A DNA stretch of 64,000 nucleotides, from assembly GCF_018691265.1 (NCBI RefSeq), contig NW_024881322.1, positions 15,773,489 to 15,837,488 of the forward strand, in the 5' to 3' direction. Of the stretch, positions 26,537 to 35,499 are shown in pieces. The DNA is from Tyto alba. Its lineage: Eukaryota; Chordata; Aves; Strigiformes; Tytonidae. Positions within the stretch are counted from its first letter, which is position 1; every line of letters begins with the position of its first letter. A program made the translations under genes and the position numbers. The notes beneath the pieces were generated by a model. It saw only the letters and a list, made by a program, of their open reading frames with translations. It had not been told where the DNA came from and ran no database searches.

Positions 26537-28047
26537 GACAAGCAAAATCACCAAATACTTACAAAGACACAGTATCCAGCCAAATCCCACCCTTCCAGCA
26601 GATTGGGCTTGTAATAATTGGTATAACTGGGAGGAGGTAAAAGAATGTTTAACTGATGCTAGAGGCGCAGCTAAATTTGGAAAAGATAAAGGTATCATTT
26701 GTAAAATATTGGGAGTGTGCCTAGAAGCTGCTTGCCAGGAACGAGGAAAACTTAACCATAAAATACAAGATTTACAGGATGAGATTGAAGGGCGCAAATG
26801 TACCGAGTTGCTGTTATCAATTAAAATAGAACAACTGCAAAAATAACTTAAGGAATCCCAATCAAAACAACAAAAACTGTGAGAATGCATTACAATCATG
26901 CTGATTCAGTCTCCAAACACTCCTGATATAGTTCAAATCAGAAAATTAATTGTGTCTTCCAAAGACTAGTATATCTGGAGTGATTCAAATAATAACAGCT
27001 CAGTCAAAATAATTCTTTCCAAATGCCTGAGTCCCTCCCGGTCGCAATCAGACCAATTAGTGAAACAGAAGAAACAACAGAGCCTCGTAGTGGTGTGAGA
27101 GATCACATTAGTAAAACAACACCATTTGATCCAGTTCAGAGAGACAAATTACAAGACCGTTATGGCTGTAAGCCTGGAGAAACTGAACCTGAGTACCTAT
27201 GGAGAGAGTCACTGAACAGGGGAGATAGAATTCTGTTAGATGGTGACAAAGCCAATGGCTATTGGGATCCTGGTGTCATTTTGAATGCTGTCCCCAAACC
27301 CCTGAACGGCCCCCTCTCACTAACAAGCAAAGTGGCACATTGGGCTGGTGGAGCAATGCCTTAGAGAGAGGAGAACCTCTGTTAATACCTATCATATCTC
27401 TAAATGAGTTCTCCACAGCTTTTACCAAAGTTTGTCTGAATTCAAGCCATATGTCAACATGATCCTCTTGATGTTCCTGTTTCGGCACCTGTAACTCCTG
27501 CTATACTTAAAATATTGATAAAAGGAGCCCCTGCCACACTCAAACCTCTCCTCAATTCAAAACAAGATGAGATCCAGAGGGACTTAAATGATGATGAATT
27601 GGTAAACATAACACGGGCTTTTGGAAATGGTGAGGAAGAAGAATTAGAACAAAGGGAATTCCTCACTTGGGCAACGCTAATGCATGAAATTATAAATCAT
27701 GCCTGAGAAATGAGATGGAATGAAATTCCCAGTGAAAGCAAAAATACAGGTTGCACAGTTAGGCAAATTAAACACATCAGAACAATTCCCAAGAACAGAA
27801 ATCCTCTGACCACCAATTTAAGGGCCAGAAGTGGAGAAATAAACTATGGAAACAAACATTGGCACTAGGAATTCCTAGAGCCGTGATTCAGAGACAACCT
27901 ACAGGTGTTATTCTGAGTCTAATTCAAGCATTTAAAAAATATAACACTCCAAATACTCCAGCTCCTCCATTACCAGCTCCCAGAGATAGAAATAACCCTT
28001 TCCTCCCTCACAGGAATCCGTTACAAAACACAAGACCAAAAAACTAA
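26535..28047 (+). pseudogene. Endogenous retrovirus gag remnant
   Basis: Gag-position sequence between the primer site and the protease. It survives as pieces in all three plus frames: 26535-26846 (104 codons from the natural start, rich in charged residues with a likely helix at residues 70-100), 27023-27364, 27515-27706 and 27859-28047 (a proline-rich end containing TPAPPLPAPRDRN). Gag proteins build the virus core. No CCHC zinc knuckle is visible. Stops and at least three frame changes mean no intact product. It is assigned mainly by position, because the sequence itself is not one I recognise closely. Confidence 0.65.
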
Positions 28048-28099
28048 TAATGCCTGGATGGCAATTGAGCCTGCCAGTCCAGCAAGTAGAAGCCTATCA

Positions 28100-28590
28100 A
28101 TGATTAAACGAGAGCAGCCCTTATATTTTAATTCCAGTTGGTCCTAAACAACAACTAGCAAAATGTTTAATTGATACTGGAGCACAAATTTCAATAATTA
28201 CACAACAGGATGCCGATAAGCTAGGCATATGACCTGGATGGCAAAAGGTTAAAATTACTGGAGCTACGGGAACTAGCACTGCGTGCCAAACAGCAAAGCT
28301 TAATTTATGGCTCCCTGACAAAAAGCATATAATGTCTTTTTGCTTTGTGATCAAAGAGCACCATGAAAATGTCCTAGGTTTTGATGTGTTGAACAGCCGG
28401 ACCTGGGGTTTGCTGGATGGTAGTTTGTGGTCTTTTGGTTCAAATGCCAAACCTAACCCTAAAAAAAAAATCAACAAACTGCCACAGTACATGTACTATG
28501 TGCAGCCCCAGTACTTCCTGAATCCAAAATCACTAATGTCCCACAGTATCCAATTTCAGCTGCAGCACAAACTGGAATTTCTGAAGTAAT
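28100..28590 (+). pseudogene. Endogenous retrovirus aspartic protease remnant
   Basis: The frame contains LIDTGAQISII, the active-site DTGA motif of retroviral aspartic proteases (codons from 28173), and farther on VLGFDVL (about 28372), which fits the second conserved hydrophobic-G-D motif. Such proteases cut Gag and Pol precursors. A stop interrupts the frame shortly after the DTGA motif (near 28230), so the product is broken. Confidence 0.75.
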
Positions 28591-29283
28591 TGTACATTTA
28601 GAAAAATGACAAATTATTTCCAGAACTCACTCCCCATATAATTCTCCTGTTTGGCCAGTCCATAGGGTGGACAGGAGAGGGTGCTTAACAAATGATTTTC
28701 AGTGTTAGATGCCAATAGATCCCCATTGACAGCTGCAGTCCCCAATATTCCAACTTTGACAGCTACACTACAAGCTGCTGCACATCTTTGGATGGCAGTG
28801 CTAGATGTAAAAGATATGTTCTTCATGATTCCCTTACAGGAAGAGGATAACGAAAAATTTGCTTTTACATGGGAGAGTATCCATTAAACCTTTAACAGTC
28901 TCCCACAGGGATATAAACAGTCACCCACAATTGCTCATGCTGTGCTTGCTGAACTTTTATAGACAGTTTCATTTCCTGAAGGGGTAGAACTATGTCAGTA
29001 TATAGATGATATTCTGATTGGAGGAACCTCTCCTAAAAAGGTGGGACAAGTGGCAGCAACAATTTGGCAAACATTGCATGAAGAAAAAACTGAGATTCCA
29101 CCTGAAAAATGTCAGGGACCAAGCAGAGAAGTGACATTTCTGGGCACTTGGTGGATTGATGGAAATACAGAATCTCCACCAGACACTCTAAATAAAATAG
29201 AACAATCAGAAATGCCCCAATCTAGAAAAGAATTACAACAACTAATGGATACTTTGGGATATTGGAGAAAACATGTACCTTGA
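28591..29283 (+). pseudogene. Endogenous retrovirus reverse transcriptase remnant
   Basis: Recognisable RT blocks occur in order: SPLTAAVPNIPTL, AVLDVKDMFFMIPL (first catalytic Asp), FAFTWE, SLPQGYKQSPTIAHAVLAEL, then QYIDDILI with the YXDD box (YIDD) at about 28996. After that comes FLGTWWIDGNTESPPDTLNKI and YWRKHVP. The FLG..W.DG..(I/S)P.D..NKI pattern is typical of ERV-L (class III) RT. In-frame stops lie near 28888, 28961 and 29281, so it cannot make a full enzyme. Confidence 0.85.
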
Positions 29284-30389
29284 TTCTTGTCCACTGCCAT
29301 TCACCTCCACAAAAGGGAAAACCATGAAAATGGAATTCAGAACATGAAGAAGCAATTAAAACCCTAATACAGGAATTAAAAACATATCAATGTCTAGGAC
29401 CTGTCCATCCTTGTGACCCTGTTATAGCAGAATGGGGTTTTGCAGAACACGGTCCTTACTGTAATTTATTTCAAACTGGTCCTGATGGACCAAAAAGACC
29501 TTTTGTGTTTAGCATAACTGCATTTAAAGAAACAGAACAGAGAGATTATGAGTGGGGAAAAGGTCTTTTGTCTTTAGTCTGTGCAATTAAACAAGTTGAG
29601 AAAATACATAACCAAGCTGTTCAGAATAGAGGTCCATTTAATTTATTAGACACAATTCTAAAAGAGACTGCTCCTCCAGAGGGAGTTGCACAAAAGCCTA
29701 CAGTCAGGCAATGGTATACCTATTAAGTGGGAATACCAGATGAAGTTCAGTTGACTGAAGGATCTACAAAAATTTCTAAATTACAAATGCCTGTTAACAC
29801 TGACCCACTGTCATTACAACAACCATTTAAACCTTCACAAATTCTAGAGGCAACCCCCTTCACTGAAGATACACCAACTGAGGGCACTTAGTTTTCTGAT
29901 GCCTCAGCAAAGAGAGTGAACAGTAAATGGCAATATAAAGCTGTCACATTAGGAATACAAACTGGTAAACAAGTTATCAAAGAGGGGTAGGGCAGTGCCC
30001 AGGCAGGAGAATCAAGAGTGGTTGTTTTGGCAGCACGAAGTGAAGCAAAAATCATATATGTGGACTCTTATGCTTTTGGGGCAGGTGTCACACAGTGGCT
30101 TTGTCAATGGGAAACCCTAAAGTGGCAGGTAAATAAATCCCCAAACAGGAGAACTGAAGACTGGCAATTACTATTAGACACACCATTCCAAGTAGGATGG
30201 GTAAAAGCTCATACCAATGACAATAAACCAGCCACAAACTGGAACCAAAAGGTGGATGAATTTACAAAAATTAGGGAAGCAGACATTGAAAATTCTTTAG
30301 ACCCCACATGGTATCGATTAGGAGAATGGTTACATCAAAAATTAGGCCGCATGGGCCAAGAAGCACTTTATTTTACAGCTCAAAGCTGA
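29284..30389 (+). pseudogene. Endogenous retrovirus RT connection and RNase H remnant
   Basis: The connection region (EWGFAEHGPYCNLFQTGPDG, then SITAFKETEQRDYEWGKGLL) is followed by RNase H blocks. These are FSDASAK (first Asp at 29898), GSAQAGESRVVVLAARSEA (Glu), IYVDSYAFGAG (second Asp, about 30060) and WVKAHTNDNKP. These are the D, E and D acidic residues that bind metal and the conserved His loop. A GSAQ..E block of this kind is usual in ERV-L RNase H. The frame differs from that of the RT, and stops break it at about 29725, 29889 and 29987. Confidence 0.8.
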
Positions 30390-30970
30390 GGTTGGTCCCT
30401 CAGTAGAAAAACATGTGAAGTCATCCTGACTGAATGCACCTGGTGTAAATTAAAATTACAAATAGATCACCCTGCCAAAGCAGCACCTTTACACATTAAA
30501 GAAGGAATAACTTTATGGTCTACTTGGTAAATTGATTACATTGGTCCTTTGAAATGCTCTGCTGCAAAGAATAACAAGAATGGGCAAAACAAGAAGAAAT
30601 AAATGGGTATTTCACACACATTATTATCCACAATGTAATGGTATAGTTGAATGAGCGAATGGACTACTGAAAAAATATTTTAAATTACATGAAGGACAGT
30701 GGGACAACCGTCTTTCTAAAACTTTACAGCAGTTAAATAATTGGTGTAGTCTCTATGGAAGTCCAATTACTTGAGCCTTTTCAACATCTTCTCTAAAAAA
30801 TCCCCTAAACAATGGTCATACCTGGTCTTCGATGAAACCGGGATGGCCTGTGATGGTAAAAATACCATCTGTAGGGACAATACCAGTAACCTTGATCAAA
30901 CCATGAGGATTTCTAGAATGGGATGGTATTGGCAATGAAGGACTACAACATGTAATCAGTACCAGATGGA
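30318..30970 (+). pseudogene. Endogenous retrovirus integrase remnant with internal deletion
   Basis: The zinc-binding domain is partly kept (LHQKLGRMGQEALY and CTWC), but the second zinc His reads Arg. The first catalytic Asp is in IDYIGPLK (30534) and the last catalytic Glu in YYPQCNGIVE (30649). They are only about 115 bases apart where roughly 280 are normal, so the middle of the core with the second Asp has been deleted. Stops lie before IDYIGPLK and after IVE. Confidence 0.8.
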
Positions 30971-32055
30971 TTTATCCTGTGTCATAGAGGGTAACTTGTT
31001 TGGTCTTCCCCACCGAGACAGTCCTTTCTTTCACACCTAGTGATCCCACCCATAGTGCTGTGGGAACAATCCTTATCTTTGATGTGGACATCTTTGCAGC
31101 ATTGTGCCTACTCCTTCTTTCCCTCACCGTTATACATCAATGATCACAACAACAATGGCTATACACCCCTTCCCCAATCTCTCTTTTCCTGCTCATGAGA
31201 GTAAGCATACTCACAATGGCCCAAACATCATATCCTTGGGACCTTTCACTGCTAAGATACAGTGAAAGTATTGGAGCACCGCAAAACAAGGCAGGCCTAA
31301 ATCTCTCTATTTTAGTTATACATGGAAATATATGCAAAGGATGAATGGGGTTGGGGTGACTCTCATTAGATGGCTCAACTCCAAGTCATGACAGGAGAGA
31401 AGATACAAATTGGGTGCTGAGCAATCAATGGATCTACTTACCATAAACAAACAAAAATTAAAATATTTTATGCTGATCTTAGCAAACCAAAAAACAACGA
31501 TTGTTATAAAATAACAGAACCAAATTTAGATTGTTGGTATAATTTCACCTTTACCAAACCTATTATTGCATTTTGTATTTGGGGCTATAGAAACACAGAA
31601 CTATTATATGATTTTACAATTGGCATGCACAATATGTGGAACCTGTGCACAACAGGATGGCTCATATATGCTATAAAGGATATATAACCAGTATTTATCC
31701 TGGCAAATCTCTAAATTTGTCTGTAGTAGCATTGTGCAACAATTTTGCCTTCTGAAAATGGATTAGAAAAGATTAAGATAAAGATTGGCAAGTTCCATTT
31801 CTAAAAGGGACAATCAGAGACACCGTTTCAATAGGATGCCGAATTGAAAACCACACTGAGTGTACAACAGCTTTACGTATTATTGTAGACTATACTGGAG
31901 GAAAACATGGATGCGGTCCATGTGAGGACCACACAGAAAGGGATAAGATTATTGCCTTTATCCTCACCTTATGCAATGGTTTGGTATGCAATATATACCA
32001 GATCATTACTTTAGGACTAAATCACAATGGAACCATACTCTATGCCTTATAGCAT
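30971..32055 (+). pseudogene. Envelope-position remnant of the provirus
   Basis: Downstream of integrase, broken frames contain a hydrophobic stretch (DIFAALCLLLLSLTVI, near 31086) that could be a signal peptide. A cysteine-bearing region follows with N-glycosylation-type sites (NFTF near 31540, NHTE near 31850, NHNGT near 32020). That is what a surface glycoprotein remnant would look like, but I recognise no specific envelope family and no fusion peptide or transmembrane subunit. It is assigned from position and composition. The sequence stops looking viral at about 32.05 kb. Confidence 0.4.
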
Positions 32056-32684
32056 AGAGTGTGGGCCCACCAAAAGGAGGAGAAGTGGCAAACAATTGAT
32101 GCTTCTTATCATGAATACTACCAAGTCCTTACTTTAAAAAAAGCTGAAAATTGGTGTTCGGATACTGTGGGAGAAGTAGAACATAGAGGGAGTTATTGGG
32201 AGCACCTGGAGCTAGGGGAGCCATTAATTTTTTGTTTGGTGCTTGGCAGAGCTGAAGATGTGAGATCCTGAGATAGGAAGTCTCCCACATATAAGGATCA
32301 AGGTTTAGTGGAGCTACAGGTCTGTAGATTAGGACAGCATCAGGATATGTTTTTTGGAGGCTTACAAATACATGAGATAGGACATTGAAGGCTTTGCAGC
32401 AAAATAATTTCATGCCAGTACTGACACACTTATTAGATCACAAAGCACTAAGGCTGCTCTCAGTGTAGCTGCTTCTTCTAAGTGCAGCTTGAAAAGCTGA
32501 GGAAACGCTTCTTTCATCCTTCCTTCCTTCTCTGCAGCATTCATCTGAAGACCAAGTCCCATCTGGCAACATAGAAATCCAGCATATAAGCCACATTGAA
32601 TTCCTCACAGCGTTTTCCTAATCGAAAGCATTCAATGGCTGATCTGATGTTTCATGTTGACCTACATTGGTACTTCCTACATTA
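32056..32684. other. Sequence between provirus remnant and solo LTR
   Basis: I see no LTR here that matches 25.55-26.5 kb and no gene. The 3' end of the provirus is therefore lost, or too altered to see. A short CTTCCTTCCTTC word lies near 32516. Confidence 0.5.
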
Positions 32685-32689
32685 GACAT

Positions 32690-33741
32690 TGTCCTTGGTT
32701 GAGTGAATGGTGGAGTTTTTTGGTGGCAGGGGAGGGGGCTATCGGGGCAGCCCCCTGCGAGAAGCTTCTCGAAGCTCCCCCAGCTCCAAGTCAGCTCCAC
32801 CTCTGCACCAAAACTGAGCCCATCAGCTGCGCCTCTGCGATAACGTAGTTTAAGAAGGGACGTGGTGACGAGCAGTGGGACTGGTGAGGAGGAAGTTGCT
32901 GCAGCTGCAGTGAACACCAAGGTCAGTGGAGGAACGGAGGAAGAAAGGAGGGGGGAGGTGTGCCGGAGCAGAGACCCCCCTGTATCCTGTGGGGAGACGG
33001 CAGGGCGGCCCCCCCCTGCCACCCATGGAGAGCTATGGTGGAGCAGACACTGATTTATGGCCTGTGGCCAAGGTGCTGTGCCCGAAGAAGGCCAGGGTCT
33101 CATGGGAAAAGGCAGCCCCGCTGTTGTAATTCAGTGCTGGGAGGATTGCAGCATGCGGGGGAGTCCCACGCCGGAGCAGCTCGGGAAGGGCTGCAGCCGT
33201 GGGAGGGAATCCAGTCGGAGGAAGTTAGTGACCCATGACGGAGCAGTGTGGGGAACGCTGCGGCCCATGGGAGGAACTCATGTCGGAGAATGTCTGTGGA
33301 GGACTGTCTCCTGTGACCACGATGGAGCAGGAGGAACAAGTTCCGGACACTCCCCTCACCGAAGATGAAGGAAGTGCCAGAACTGACAGTACCCCCCATT
33401 CCCTGCCCCTGCGCCACTGGGGGAGGAGGCAGAGATATCAGGAGCAGAGCTGAGCCCGGCAAGAAAGGAGTGGAGGGGGGAAGGTGTTCTCAAGATGTGG
33501 CAATGCTTCTCACTGTCCTACTCTGTTATGTGTTGTTAGTGTCTGTAATAAATGTATGTTCTTTTTTTTCTTCCCCTAACGAGACTGCCTTTTGCTCATG
33601 ATCATAAAAGGGGGATTTTTCCCCATCCCAGTCCTATCTTGAACCCCAAGCCTGGCTCTCTGTCCCTTCTCATTGCTGGAGGGGAAGGGAGAGAGAGCTG
33701 CTGCATTGTGGTTGGCTGCCAACCAGGCCCAAACCATGACA
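32690..33741 (+). mobile_element. Solo LTR of an avian endogenous retrovirus
   Basis: The element begins TGTCCTTGGTTG and ends CCAAACCATGACA, and is flanked by the perfect 5-bp direct repeat GACAT (32685-32689 and 33742-33746), the mark of a retroviral integration. Inside are a TATA-like stretch (TAGTTTAAGAAGG at about 32845), a polyadenylation signal AATAAA at 33547-33552 and a T/C-rich tract after it, which set the plus orientation. The 5-bp duplication and 1052-bp length fit an ERV-L-type LTR. The sequence is of a kind seen dispersed in many bird genomes. Its end differs from the 5' LTR at 26515 apart from the last CCATGACA/CATGACA, so it is a different insertion. Confidence 0.85.
32960..33345 (+). 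repeat. Imperfect GGAGCAG modules inside the solo LTR
   Basis: The word GGAGCAG recurs at about 32964, 33042, 33173, 33239 and 33324. In two of these modules it is followed by CTGC(A/G)GCC(C/G)(A/T)TGGGAGG, making loose modules of about 65-130 bases. It is a known style of internal repetition in this kind of bird LTR; its role is unknown. Confidence 0.55.
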
Positions 33742-34721
33742 GACATCTTTAAAATATTGGACTGGTGTCATCTCAATCTTCAAATATTTGAGTATAAATA
33801 TAGTTAGGGCTCTACTTTTGTGAAACCACCAAATCTAAACAAAACCAGTTGTCTGATAGTCCAGTTCATCTCACTTAAACTGGATTCAGGCCATCAAAAA
33901 GCACTCTAAGGTGTCCAGGCTCTAATGAGCAATGATATCTCACTTGACTTGGTTTGAGAGAGATGTTTGTGCTCAGAGAGCTCCCTCAGCAGCAACATGT
34001 GATGCAACACATCACAACACATTGCAGCAACATGGCCTATATTAGAGTTTGCATGGTGATGCTCATGGGGTACATCTCTGAATCAGCACTGACCTTGATG
34101 GCATGCTAGGAGGATCTCTTTGTCTTGCAAGGATTGGAAGTTTCCCAACAGCCCTTCATGTCCTGACAGCACCTGGCCAGACTTCACAGCCCAGTACACG
34201 TTGGAACCAGTCTGGTGCAGTGAATGGTTTCTGATGTGCGCAGCCTACTAACAAAGCAGAAAAATCTGCTCACCCGGAATTAGTTTCTTTTCTGATCTCT
34301 AAAAGCACAGTTGCTGAGGAAAGTTCCATGGCTAACTGCTTTGCTTTTCAGGGCTGCTAAAAGCATGAGATTGTTTTTACTCACAAGATGCCTCCTGTCC
34401 TTCCCTTCACCTCTAACACAACATTTATGTTCCAAACTGCTGAGCTATTTTTTTTCTGGAAATTTCAACAAAAATAAGCATTTCTGGCAGTCACTGGAAA
34501 AAAAAAAAAATACAGCCAGAAAAGAGAACTGTGTCCCACTGAAGACTGTGGAGAATTCTTGCATAATTTGATCTAAAGCAGCCGCAGTGACTCCTGTTCC
34601 AATTACTGTTCCTTTTTGGCAATAACCAATGTAGAATTAAACCACTTGGGAAGCAGAATAAATCACAGTCATTAGGCTACAGAGTGATTCATTAAGTAAG
34701 TTAAGCTATCAGCTTTCCATG
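33742..34721. other. Intergenic, no gene recognised
   Basis: Ordinary AT-rich DNA between the solo LTR and the A39 run. It has an A-rich 11-bp run at 34499-34510 and no coding or RNA signal that I can support. Confidence 0.6.

Positions 34722-34760
<39 letters not shown>
34722..34760. repeat. A39 homopolymer followed by GAAAAAGAAAAAG
   Basis: Thirty-nine A residues in a row and then A5G units. No processed gene body precedes it, and bird CR1 elements do not make poly(A)-tailed copies, so it is most likely a simple repeat. Confidence 0.9.
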
Positions 34761-34762
<2 letters not shown>

Positions 34763-35215
34763 AAAAGAAAAAGATATGTTTCAGACAAAGCAGCCCTGGA
34801 GGGAGAAGGCATCATCAGCGTAATGAATTCAGTGGCTGACAGGATGGAGACAGCTACAGGCTTCGGTTATGAGATCTTCCTCTTCAGCAGGGTGCACACT
34901 CCTCAGAGCTGTGTCGGCTCTGGCCGCCCTAAGAGCAGCTACACGCTGGTGTGGAAGAGCATGGCACTGAGGTTGGAGTGTGGGAAGGGGTGTGATGCTG
35001 AAGAGTGGGGGGGTGGTTTGAGGAGGTGAAGAAAAGGTGGGAAGAGGGTGCCCCCTCATAAAGGGAAGGTGATGATTGTGGCCTAAGCAGCAAGTCGACT
35101 GTGGATGTGAAGGACAAGAAAAAAGGAAAGGGGAAGGGGAAGGGGAAGGAGCAGGGCAAGGGAAAAGGGGAGGGGAAGAGGGAGGGCGAGGGGGAAAAGG
35201 GAAGGGAAGGGGCGG

Positions 35216-35345
35216 AAAGGAAAGGAAAGGAAAGGAAAGGAAAGGAAAGGAAAGGAAAGGAAAGGAAAGGAAAGGAAAGGAAAGGAAAGGAAAGGAAAGG
35301 AAAGGAAAGGAAAGGAAAGGAAAGGAAAGGAAAGGAAAGGAAAGG
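35216..35345. repeat. (AAAGG)26 pentanucleotide microsatellite
   Basis: Twenty-six perfect AAAGG units on the plus strand. They are preceded from about 35117 by irregular G/A-rich sequence and pass without a break into the heptamer array. The open frames of up to 262 codons across it on both strands are artefacts of the repeat. Confidence 0.97.
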
Positions 35346-35487
35346 GGAAAGGGGAAAGGGGAAAGGGGAAAGGGGAAAGGGGAAAGGGGAAAGGGGAAAG
35401 GGGAAAGGGGAAAGGGGAAAGGGGAAAGGGGAAAGGGGAAAGGGGAAAGGGGAAAGGGGAAAGGGGAAAGGGGAAAGGGGAAAGGGG
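35341..35487. repeat. (AAAGGGG)21 heptanucleotide array
   Basis: Twenty-one perfect AAAGGGG units follow the pentamers directly. Together with them and the flanks this makes almost 400 bases with nearly no pyrimidine on the plus strand. G4 runs spaced by A3 make it a strong quadruplex and triplex candidate. Confidence 0.97.
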
Positions 35488-35499
35488 AAAGGAGAAAAA

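Noticed and set aside
26515..33741. One complete provirus from the 5' LTR to the LTR at 33.74 kb
   Set aside because: The two LTRs do not look alike, and the right one has its own target duplication, so it is a separate solo LTR.
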